Shown here: positions 7,351-14,714 of the stretch, in pieces
Position numbering within the stretch: position 1 is the first letter of the stretch
How the letters are laid out: every line of letters starts with the position of its first letter
From: DASUFH01 sp036274645
GTDB lineage: Bacteria > Acidobacteriota > Terriglobia > 20CM-2-55-15
Direction of reading: 5' to 3'
NCBI GenBank assembly: GCA_036274645.1
Contig: DASUFH010000216.1
Coordinates: 1 to 19,149, forward strand
Length of the DNA stretch: 19,149 nt
Program-made: the position numbers and the translations under genes
Notes under the pieces: model-generated
What the model saw: the letters and a program-made list of their open reading frames with translations, nothing else
The model's database searches: none
What the model was told of the DNA's origin: nothing

Positions 7351-8127
7351 CTACGCCAGGCTGTAGAAACCATCCTGCTCGAACAGGCGCAGCCGCACGC
7401 CGAACAGGCTCGACAGTGTGGATTCCTTCAGGAGTTCCTTTGTCGGGCCGTCGGCCACGATCCGGCCCTCGCGCATGAGCAGGACACGCTGAATTTCCGG
7501 GATCAGGTCGGACAGGTGGTGGGTCACCATCACGATGCCGATTCCGGACTGCGCCAGTTTCCGGATCATCTCGCGCAATTCGTGCTGCGCGCCGGGATCG
7601 AGGGCGACGGACGGCTCATCGAGGATGAGCGCGCGCGGCTCGTGAACCAGCGCGCGGGCAAGCAGGGCGCGGCGCGCTTCGCCGGAGGACATCTCGACGA
7701 CGTAGCGTTCCGCCAGATGCGCAATGCCCAGCGTCTCCATGGCGCGTTCAGCCTTTCGGACCATTTCCGCCGTCACCTGGTGGTGTCTCCAGACTCCCGC
7801 GCTCGCGAAAAAGCCGGACACGACGATCTCCAGCCCCGATATCGGGCGTGTCAGCGTATTCATCAGATCCGTCGAAACAATCCCGAGCATTTCGCGCAGC
7901 TCGAAAATATTCCACCGCTCTTCCCCGAGGATGCGAACGGAGGATCCCTCTTCATGCACGGGATAACATTCGCGCGTGATGGTCTTGATGAGCGTGGATT
8001 TGCCGCAGCCGTTCGGTCCGATGATCGCGACGTGCTCGCCGACGCCGATCCGGAGCGACACGTCGTTGAGGGCCAGCGTGTCGCCGCGCATGACCTGGAT
8101 CCGCTTGAATTCGATGAGCGCCGTCAC
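7351..8127 (-). CDS. ABC transporter ATP-binding protein (YlmA/ModF-like)
   Basis: A 258-residue single ATPase domain. Walker A is GPNGCGKST (37-45), the signature is the unusual MSSGEARR (146-153) in place of LSGGQ, Walker B is ALILDEP (166-172), and the switch His is in VTHH (203/204). The Q-loop position reads IVSTDL with no Gln, as I recall for YlmA-type ATPases. No membrane partner is encoded nearby, so it may serve a distant permease or have a non-transport role. The start is taken as GTG at 8127, which overlaps the stop of the debranching enzyme as GTGA. The frame stays open upstream but that part lies inside the other gene and is not ABC-like. The family is certain; the substrate is unknown. 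Confidence 0.88.
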   Translation of the reverse strand: MTALIEFKRIQVMRGDTLALNDVSLRIGVGEHVAIIGPNGCGKSTLIKTITRECYPVHEEGSSVRILGEERWNIFELREMLGIVSTDLMNTLTRPISGLEIVVSGFFASAGVWRHHQVTAEMVRKAERAMETLGIAHLAERYVVEMSSGEARRALLARALVHEPRALILDEPSVALDPGAQHELREMIRKLAQSGIGIVMVTHHLSDLIPEIQRVLLMREGRIVADGPTKELLKESTLSSLFGVRLRLFEQDGFYSLA

Positions 8128-10532
8128 GCGTGGGACGCCTCGGTCAGAACCACGACGGAGTATGGATTCACCCAATAGTCCCTGCCCATGACGTCGGCTT
8201 GATCCGGCATCCAGAAATTGCCGGCAGCCTCGGCCCATGGCGCCGTGTCGATCAGGCGCAGCCAGTGCCGGCCTGAACGCGGCGGCGGAATCGTGAACAG
8301 CGCGCTTTGATGCCACATATTCACCAGGAGCAGAAAGTCGGCGCCGCCGATGGCGCTGCCGTCGATGCGCCAGTGCAGGCAGCGGGACTCGGGAAGGAAT
8401 TCGGAAACTCCGTTTGCGCTCTTGAACCAGTAGGTGACGTCGGCGCCCGAATCCAGAACGAGGTCGGCGAACTCCGCCTGGCGAAGGCAGGGGTGCGCCC
8501 GGCGAAGCTGCGTCAGGAAGCCCGTGAAGAGGAAAAGACCGTTCTTGCCGGTTGGACTATCGTCACGGCCATAGTTGTCATGGTAGGCGCCCGAGCCACC
8601 GGTTGGCGCGGCGGTCGGCGCGGGAGTCGTAATCATGTCGTAGTTGAGCCACATGCCGATGCTGTCGATCTTGTACGGATTGTTGTTCCCGTTCTGCGTG
8701 CGGCCGAATTCGTCGCCGCCAAGCGTCATGGGAACGCCGCGCGACATGAATTGTACGGTCAGCAGGTTGCGCAGGCGCGCGCGGCGCAGCGCGTGATCTC
8801 CTCCGGAATCCCAGGACAGATTGGGGTCCGCGCCGCCATCGGACGGCCCGAACGGCCATGAGGCCTCGTTGTTTTTCGTGTTGTAGCTGACCAGATCCAG
8901 AAGCGTGAATCCGTCGTGCGCCGTAATGAAGTTCACCGACTTGTGTGGACCTCCCTGATCATGGAAATGCTCGAAATCGCCATTAACCGCCCGCACGAAC
9001 TCCGCGATACACGGGTCGCCTTTCATGAAACGGCGGACGGCGTCGCGGTAAATGCCGTTCCACTCCGCCCAGCCTGCGGGAAAATCGCCAACGTGGGAGC
9101 CGCCGAGATCCCAGGCTTCGGCGATGACCTCGATCTGTTCCGCTTCAGCCATCTCGGCGATGTCGCCAAGAAGCCGCCCCCTGCTTTCGAAATCGTGATT
9201 CGCGCCGGTTCGGCCGAGCACAGTGGCCAGATCGAACCGAAAACCATCGACACCCATCTCGGCGGACCAGTACTCGAGCGAATCCCGGATCAGACGGCGG
9301 ACCGGCTCTTTGCGGGCGTCGAGGTTGTTACCGCAGCCGGTGCTGTCCCAGTAATAGGCGTTGTTTCCGGTCAGCGCGTAGTACTCCGCATTGTCGAACC
9401 CGCGCAGGCAGAGAATCTCGGCGGTCTCCACCAATACCTGATCCCACAGGCCGCCCTCTCCCGTGTGGTTGTAGACGACGTCGAGATAAACCTCCAGCCC
9501 CTCATCGTGGAACGCGCGGACCATGTTCTTGAACTCCCGCGTTGGCCCCCCCGGCAGGCGATCGTGCGCGTATCGCTTGTCGGGCGCGAAAAACCCATAC
9601 GTCATGTAGCCCCAGTAGTTCCCGTGCGGTGGCTCGTCCAGCGTGCGATCCCAGCCAGGGCTGCCCTCCGGATTAAGGTCATTGGCGAATTCATGGACCG
9701 GAAGGAACTCGACCGCGGTGTAGCCCAGGGCCTTGAGGTATTTCGCCATGAACCCGGCGCCGGCGTAGGTTCCGCGCAACGCTTCGGGAACATCGACCAC
9801 GTTCTCGAATCCCGGAATATCCTGCAGGATCGAAGTCAGGCGTGACGCCGACGGATGCCGGGTCATGCCCCGGAGATGAACCTCGTAGATCGCGGCGTCC
9901 TTCTGCAGAACGCGGGGCTTCAATCCCGTGGAGGTGGTGTCGCTGACAACAACGGATTTGGGCGCCCATGGACCGGTATCGAACTCGCGCCGCGTCACAG
10001 GCGGCAGCAGGTCCCGGTCGCCACGGTAGGGATCCGGTCCGGAGCCATACATGCCGCCGTTGTGGCGCCAGGTCTCTTTCATCACGGGCGTTTCGCGGTC
10101 GTGAGACAACTCGCGGGCATACGGGTCAAAGAGCGCCTTGTTGGGATTGAAGCGGTTTCCCTCCGCGTCGACATCGGAGATAAAACCTGCGCGGCTGTTT
10201 CCTCGTTCCCAGGTTTCACGAAAGGGCCAGTTCGGCCCCCAGCATCGATAGCTGTAATAGGTTCCCGGCGGCGCGGCGCGCAGTTCGCCGCGCCAGACGT
10301 CGTCGCCGCCGCGTTCCAGCCAGTAATCGAAACGCGCGGGAGAACCCATCGGGGATTCGTAGATCTCGAGAAGCACGCGCTCCGCGTTCCGGGAATACAC
10401 GGCAAATGTCGTGACATCGCCCGCAACGCGCGCCCCAAGAGGAAACCGGGCGTCCCGCCAGGTCGCCGGCTCCACCGGACTGAACGCGCCATGCTGGGGA
10501 TGATTGGTTCCGATCGTCATAGCGGCCAACAA
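8124..10532 (-). CDS. Isoamylase-type glycogen/starch debranching enzyme (GH13_11)
   Basis: Hydrolyses alpha-1,6 branches of glycogen-like glucans. The product is about 802 residues: an N-terminal CBM48-type beta domain (about 25-150), a GH13 barrel and a C-terminal beta domain. The four GH13 motifs are present: DVVYNH (351-356), nucleophile D434 in GFRFD, acid/base E472 in IAEAWD, and D540 in TAHDG. WPFGPSDGG and the C-terminal PPPRSGRHW...DTAPW pattern resemble Pseudomonas isoamylase more than enterobacterial GlgX. No signal peptide is evident. For the start, GGAAGGA lies 6 nt before a TTG at 10532; an ATG at 10520 and a TTG at 10550 are alternatives. The ABC gene overlaps its end. No other glycogen genes lie in the window. 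Confidence 0.93.
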   Translation of the reverse strand: MLAAMTIGTNHPQHGAFSPVEPATWRDARFPLGARVAGDVTTFAVYSRNAERVLLEIYESPMGSPARFDYWLERGGDDVWRGELRAAPPGTYYSYRCWGPNWPFRETWERGNSRAGFISDVDAEGNRFNPNKALFDPYARELSHDRETPVMKETWRHNGGMYGSGPDPYRGDRDLLPPVTRREFDTGPWAPKSVVVSDTTSTGLKPRVLQKDAAIYEVHLRGMTRHPSASRLTSILQDIPGFENVVDVPEALRGTYAGAGFMAKYLKALGYTAVEFLPVHEFANDLNPEGSPGWDRTLDEPPHGNYWGYMTYGFFAPDKRYAHDRLPGGPTREFKNMVRAFHDEGLEVYLDVVYNHTGEGGLWDQVLVETAEILCLRGFDNAEYYALTGNNAYYWDSTGCGNNLDARKEPVRRLIRDSLEYWSAEMGVDGFRFDLATVLGRTGANHDFESRGRLLGDIAEMAEAEQIEVIAEAWDLGGSHVGDFPAGWAEWNGIYRDAVRRFMKGDPCIAEFVRAVNGDFEHFHDQGGPHKSVNFITAHDGFTLLDLVSYNTKNNEASWPFGPSDGGADPNLSWDSGGDHALRRARLRNLLTVQFMSRGVPMTLGGDEFGRTQNGNNNPYKIDSIGMWLNYDMITTPAPTAAPTGGSGAYHDNYGRDDSPTGKNGLFLFTGFLTQLRRAHPCLRQAEFADLVLDSGADVTYWFKSANGVSEFLPESRCLHWRIDGSAIGGADFLLLVNMWHQSALFTIPPPRSGRHWLRLIDTAPWAEAAGNFWMPDQADVMGRDYWVNPYSVVVLTEASHA

Positions 10533-10565
10533 GGATAATCCTTCCCGCAAGCGAACCGTTGCTTA

Positions 10566-10602
10566 TGTAGGGGCGGTCTATGGAAGCCCGGGGCGGTCAT
10601 AG
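10566..10602. repeat. Dispersed palindromic repeat, degenerate copy F
   Basis: GTAGGGGCGGTCTATGG (10567-10583) and GGGGCGGTCATAG (10590-10602) are two half-copies of the palindrome family seen in copies A and B, with the second stem arm of each lost. They lie in the 188-bp spacer upstream of the debranching enzyme and face copy G. Confidence 0.6.
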
Positions 10603-10678
10603 TTGGCCATGTTTCCGGGGGAACAACCGCAAGGATGAAACAATCCGCGTTAAATCCTTTAGATGCGTTTTGTTTCTT

Positions 10679-10697
10679 CATAGACCGCCTCTACAAG
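10679..10697 (-). repeat. Dispersed palindromic repeat, partial copy G
   Basis: CATAGACCGCCTCTACAAG is the right half of the family core. It is inverted relative to the first half-copy of F about 95 bp away, so F and G together form a widely spaced inverted pair. It lies just beyond the stop of the duplicated-CxxC protein. Confidence 0.6.
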
Positions 10698-10720
10698 GAA
10701 GCCGACGCGGCCATATGCCC

Positions 10721-11647
10721 CTAGCGAGGCGACGACGTGTTTTTCGGGGGCCATTCCGGCCAGACGTTGCCGGACGTGGCCTCGATGGGAACCGGGCCCT
10801 GCAACGAAAATCCCGGAACGCGGCCCGCCGTCCCTGTTGGGGGCGCCGGCTCGCGGTCGGCCGCCGTGACGCACCGCATTTCGTTCCAGCCGACGTGGGC
10901 GGCGACGTGTTTGTAGAAGGTGGGATTTGCGCCGTCCGCCCAGTCCTCATGAAGGATGTTGAATCGCAGTGTGTCGCCCTCAATCACGAAGTCATCAAGC
11001 GCCGCCATCGTATACGGGTTGTCACATGTGCCGCACACCATGCCGCGGAGTTTGTCGCCAACCTTCTTGATGATGAAATATTGTTTGGGCGCTCCCACGC
11101 CGAATCCGAGCCACACGCCGACCACGTCCTTCGCAGTCAGACTGGATTTCCATGGGCCGGGCTGGATGTAGGGCAGGCCGTCGGCGCCGTCGGGATTCCG
11201 CCGGAGAGGGTTGGCGGGCACCGGTGGCCCTTTCGGGAGAACGGACACCATCGCCGGGATCGGATCCGGTCCGCGGGGATCCTTGATCAGGACACGCTCG
11301 AACCGACCACCGCCGGGAGCGCCGCTCGTGCCCGTAACGGTCAGCCGGCCCTGGTTGAACTTCGCGCTCGCCTTGTCCTTGTACGCCGTGCTGCCGTCCG
11401 GGTTGACGTGAGTCACTTCAAACGTGATTCCGTCCGGACCGAATGATCCATCGACAAACGCCAGCGTGGTCGCGTCCGCGCAGTAGGTGCAGTAGATTCC
11501 TCTCACGGTTGCGCCGCGGATGGAAAACTCGTAGGTATGGGCCTCGCCGCTGTCTGTTCTCCAGCCGCCGCGATAGTCGTCGGCGTCCTGGCCGGCGGCA
11601 ACGCGCGCAACCGCCAGCATGGCGAACAGCATCACGAATCTTTTCAT
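10721..11647 (-). CDS. Secreted protein with duplicated CxxC domain, function unknown
   Basis: A 308-residue product with a signal peptide (1-19, MKRFVMLFAMLAVARVAAG). It contains two related beta-rich units. The first, at about 25-105, has CTYC (C53, C56); the second, at about 175-260, has CGTC (C205, C208). In both, a 'RG-x2-C-x2-C' motif is followed by 'T-x-A-x2-D', then a Gly-rich turn and an 'F-x3-H' segment, so this is an internal duplication. A Pro-rich linker (125-165) separates them. I do not recognise the family; metal binding or a disulphide at each CxxC is possible. The start is fixed by GGAGG 5 nt upstream; an ATG 12 bp further up would overlap that ribosome site. It lies 129 bp downstream of the hybrid kinase and may share its transcript. 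Confidence 0.8.
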   Translation of the reverse strand: MKRFVMLFAMLAVARVAAGQDADDYRGGWRTDSGEAHTYEFSIRGATVRGIYCTYCADATTLAFVDGSFGPDGITFEVTHVNPDGSTAYKDKASAKFNQGRLTVTGTSGAPGGGRFERVLIKDPRGPDPIPAMVSVLPKGPPVPANPLRRNPDGADGLPYIQPGPWKSSLTAKDVVGVWLGFGVGAPKQYFIIKKVGDKLRGMVCGTCDNPYTMAALDDFVIEGDTLRFNILHEDWADGANPTFYKHVAAHVGWNEMRCVTAADREPAPPTGTAGRVPGFSLQGPVPIEATSGNVWPEWPPKNTSSPR

Positions 11648-11750
11648 GAGCGCCTCCACATTTGAAACACAGGTCGATCGTTAATCGGGCGCCCGCGAGT
11701 ATACCTGCCTCACCGGCGCCGATTGCCGGCATTCGGCGGCGGGGGGAAGA

Positions 11751-11789
11751 TCAGCGCACATCCTCAGCGCACATCCTCAGCGCACATCC
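11751..11789 (-). repeat. Three perfect 13-bp tandem repeats over a stop codon
   Basis: The minus-strand unit GGATGTGCGCTGA occurs three times without a mismatch (11777-11789, 11764-11776, 11751-11763). The first unit holds the last codons and TGA stop of the hybrid kinase; the other two are untranslated copies just after it. Confidence 0.9.
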
Positions 11790-14488
11790 TGGCCCCTGCG
11801 AGACGCCAGTATTTCCTCGATCTGCGCAAGGTCGGCGGGCTTCACCAGATGGGCGTCGAATCCCGCCTCCTTCGCCTGCTGGCGGTCCTCGTCTTCGCCA
11901 TATCCGGAAAGGGCAACCAGGGTAATCCCCTCGAGTTCCTTCATTCCCCGCAACCGTCGGGCCACTTCATAGCCATCGAGCACGGGCAAACCAATGTCGA
12001 GAAGGACAACGTCCGGCCGGAACGTCCCGGCCACCTCGATCGCGCTCGGCCCATCAAAGGCGCGGCGCACGTCGTAGCCTGCTGCAGACAGCGCAACGGC
12101 GAGTCCTTCGGCAAGATCCTGATTGTCGTCCACCACCAGGACGCGACCTTTGGCCGTCGACGACTTCGCAGTCCCGCTGCGGCCCTCATGCTCTCCAGCC
12201 CCGTCGCCGATGGGAATGCGGATCGCGAATTCGCTTCCCTTTCCCTGCCCCTCGCTCAGCGCGCAGACCATCCCGCCATGCAGTTCAACGATCTTTCGAA
12301 CCAGGGAAAGGCCGAGGCCAAGCCCTCCGTGCGAGCGTTCGATTGAACGGTTGGCCTGAACGAATGGCTCAAAGATCGTCTCCAGCATCGCTGGAGGAAT
12401 TCCGGCCCCCGTGTCCCTGACCCGAAAGACGACCTGTTGATCGTCCGCATCCACCGACAGGGCAATTCGACCACCCGCCGGGGTGTACCTGGCGGCGTTG
12501 GTCAGAAGGTTGACGAGAGCTTGAGCAAGCCTGGCCGGATCGGCCTCCAGCGTGATGTCGCCCGGCAGCGGGGCGACGGCCAGGTCCAGGCGCTTCGAAT
12601 CGATGAGCGGACGGCTGGTCTCCACGGCGTTGCGCACGACGGTCATGACATCGACCTGCTGCTTCTTGAGTGTGAGCTTGCCGATCGCGGCCCGCGAGAC
12701 CTCCAGCAGATCGTCCACAATCCGAATGGCCTGTTCGGTCTGACGCTGAACCATGTCGATGGCCTTCTGGAGCGTGAAGTCTGCGCCATGTTTGCGTCGA
12801 AACAGCGCCACCGCCATCTGGATGGCCGCCAGAGGGTTGCGCAATTCGTGCCCAAGCATTGCCAGAAACTGGTCCTTCTGCCTGTTCGCCTCTTCCGCCG
12901 CCGCTCTCGCCCGCGACGCCTCCTCCATCCTCCGGTGATCGGTCATGTCACGCGAAATGGAAAAGACTCCCGACACCCCGCCGGTGGCGTCGCGCAACGG
13001 ACCAAGAGTCACCGAAAACGTCCGGCGCTCCCCGTCGGCGGTTGTGATGACATTTTCGCGGGTGACGGTCTCCCCGTATGCCGCAACAGCGCGATTCTGC
13101 TCCATCAGGAGCTTCGCCTCATCGTTCGGAAACACGAACGTCGCGTCATGACCAAGCACGTCCTCGGGACGTTTGCCGACAAATCGCGCGGCGGCCTGAT
13201 TGAACAGGACAAAGCGGCCCATGTCATCGGTGACGGTTACCGCGTCCGACGTTCCCTCCACCACGGCTCGCAACAGCTCCCGGTTCTCGCGCAGCGTCAT
13301 TTCCGCCTGCCTGCGCCCGGTAATGTCTTCAATGAGCGCAATGATCCAACGCGGTTCGCCGCTTTCGGCGCGCACGACGGAGATGCTCTTTCTCACCCAG
13401 ATAGGTTCTCCGTTCTTGCGGACATAGCGGTTCTCGACCTGAAAGCCGGGAATTTCGCCGGCGATCATACTGTGGATCAGGAGCATGTTTGTTTCACGAT
13501 CTTCCGAGTGGATGATCTCGGAAAAGCGGATGGCGCGCAGCTCTGCGACGTCATAGCCCGTGATTCTGCAATAGGCGGCGTTGGCGTCGATGTAATGGCC
13601 TGCTGTATCGGTAATGGCAAAACCGATAGCGGAGTTGGCGAAAGCCGCCTTCAGCTTTTCCTCACTTTCACGCAACGCCGCCTGCGCCAGTTCATTCTTG
13701 CGCCGCTCGCTGGCCGCAAGCCGCTCGCTGCTCCTCCTTAGCGCCTCTTCAGCTTGCTTGCGTTCGGTGATGTCCTGGACCTGCACGATGTAGTGGACCA
13801 GAGCGCCTGCTTTGTCGCGGAGGACGGAAACACTCATGATCACGGGAACAAAGGATCCGTCTTTGCGGACGTAGTTCTTCTCCAGTTGGTACCGTGGAAT
13901 GTCTCCACGCGCCAGCTGTGATTGCAGCGCAAAATCCGCCTGCTGGTCCTGCGGATGGGCAATGAAGTGAAAATCGCGATTGACCAGTTCCGACTCGCCA
14001 TACCCCAGGATTTCGCAGAGCGCGTGGTTGACTCTCAGAAAATGACCGTCCGGCGAGACCAGGGCGATGCCGATGGGCGCCTCATCAAGAGTGAGCCGGA
14101 ATTGTTCTTCCGCGCTGCGGACCAGGCGGTTTGCTTCCTCCAGATGATGGCGCGTCCTTCGAACCAGGGCTGTCAGATAGACGACGACAACACCGTCGAT
14201 GGTGAAGAGAAGGCCCTGAGATGCCGCCTGGGAAACCGTGTATCCACCGCCGACAACGAACAGATATGCGCCGAGAGGGGTACCGACCAGGACCGCTGCC
14301 AGCCCGGGGCCGGCGCCAGCGAAGAGGCTCGTGATAAGCACCGCCGCAAAGATGAGCACGTACGGCGCGCCGATGCCGGTCAGGGGAATCAGCAGCCAGC
14401 GGACGCCGAACGCGACCGCAACCAACGTGAGACCGAAGGCGTAGCGGCCAACCGGATGCTGTAGTATTTTGGCCGCCAGATGCTTCAT
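11777..14488 (-). CDS. Membrane hybrid histidine kinase with three PAS domains and receiver
   Basis: A 903-residue sensor. An N-terminal membrane unit (about 15-108, some four hydrophobic segments, DUF4118-like) is followed by three PAS domains (about 125-245, 275-395, 402-520). The first two end in the PAC-type motifs QDITERK and EDITGRR. HisKA has phospho-acceptor H547 in GHELRNP. The ATPase domain has N660/N664, DTGAG (692-696) and GGLGLGL (721-727). The C-terminal receiver (782-895) has D787/D788, phospho-acceptor D831 and K883. All catalytic residues are present. The kinase has no DNA-binding output, so the signal must pass to another protein by phosphotransfer. The ATG at 14488 has only a weak purine stretch (GGGGGACGACC) upstream. 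The next signalling genes lie about 230 bp upstream, separated by two palindromic repeats. Confidence 0.94.
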   Translation of the reverse strand: MKHLAAKILQHPVGRYAFGLTLVAVAFGVRWLLIPLTGIGAPYVLIFAAVLITSLFAGAGPGLAAVLVGTPLGAYLFVVGGGYTVSQAASQGLLFTIDGVVVVYLTALVRRTRHHLEEANRLVRSAEEQFRLTLDEAPIGIALVSPDGHFLRVNHALCEILGYGESELVNRDFHFIAHPQDQQADFALQSQLARGDIPRYQLEKNYVRKDGSFVPVIMSVSVLRDKAGALVHYIVQVQDITERKQAEEALRRSSERLAASERRKNELAQAALRESEEKLKAAFANSAIGFAITDTAGHYIDANAAYCRITGYDVAELRAIRFSEIIHSEDRETNMLLIHSMIAGEIPGFQVENRYVRKNGEPIWVRKSISVVRAESGEPRWIIALIEDITGRRQAEMTLRENRELLRAVVEGTSDAVTVTDDMGRFVLFNQAAARFVGKRPEDVLGHDATFVFPNDEAKLLMEQNRAVAAYGETVTRENVITTADGERRTFSVTLGPLRDATGGVSGVFSISRDMTDHRRMEEASRARAAAEEANRQKDQFLAMLGHELRNPLAAIQMAVALFRRKHGADFTLQKAIDMVQRQTEQAIRIVDDLLEVSRAAIGKLTLKKQQVDVMTVVRNAVETSRPLIDSKRLDLAVAPLPGDITLEADPARLAQALVNLLTNAARYTPAGGRIALSVDADDQQVVFRVRDTGAGIPPAMLETIFEPFVQANRSIERSHGGLGLGLSLVRKIVELHGGMVCALSEGQGKGSEFAIRIPIGDGAGEHEGRSGTAKSSTAKGRVLVVDDNQDLAEGLAVALSAAGYDVRRAFDGPSAIEVAGTFRPDVVLLDIGLPVLDGYEVARRLRGMKELEGITLVALSGYGEDEDRQQAKEAGFDAHLVKPADLAQIEEILASRRGQDVR

Positions 14489-14590
14489 TGGTCGTCCCCC
14501 CGCCCGGGACGTCTTCAGGGATTGATCGCCTGGACTCTACAGACTGTTCCGTAGTCTATAACCGCCCGCGCCGTTTGAGGCCAGCGCGAG

Positions 14591-14636
14591 ACATTTTAGG
14601 TTCCCGTCTGCTTGTAGGGGCGGTCTATGACCGCCC
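14591..14636 (+). repeat. Dispersed palindromic repeat, copy B
   Basis: Contains GGGCGGTC-TAT-GACCGCCC (14618-14636) preceded by CTTGTAG and, further left, CATTTTAGG. The 32 bases at 14592-14623 match copy D at 29 positions. It faces copy C as an inverted partner. Confidence 0.8.
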
Positions 14637-14669
14637 GGCGTTTCGGAGTGGAATTCTCCCTCAAACGTT

Positions 14670-14695
14670 GGGCAGTCATAGACCGCCCCTGCAAG
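14670..14695 (-). repeat. Dispersed palindromic repeat, copy C
   Basis: The reverse complement of copy B's last 26 bases (14611-14636) matches here at 24 of 26 positions. Its own stem (GGGCAGTC-ATA-GACCGCCC) has one mismatch at 14674. It lies 19 bp beyond the stop of the MASE1 kinase. The spacer at 14489-14714 holds no gene. Confidence 0.8.
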
Positions 14696-14714
14696 TGCTC
14701 CCGTTTGCTGTCCT

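Noticed and set aside
8128..8316. Longer N-terminus for the ABC ATPase
   Set aside because: These codons overlap the debranching enzyme in another frame and do not resemble an ABC domain. The GTG at 8127 fits the family start and the GTGA overlap.
10580..11446. Plus-strand open frame opposite the duplicated-CxxC gene
   Set aside because: The minus-strand frame has a signal peptide, a good ribosome site and an internal duplication; the opposite frame has none of these.
12437..13741. Long plus-strand open frame opposite the hybrid kinase
   Set aside because: Fully antisense to PAS and kinase domains with intact motifs, so it is a shadow of that gene.
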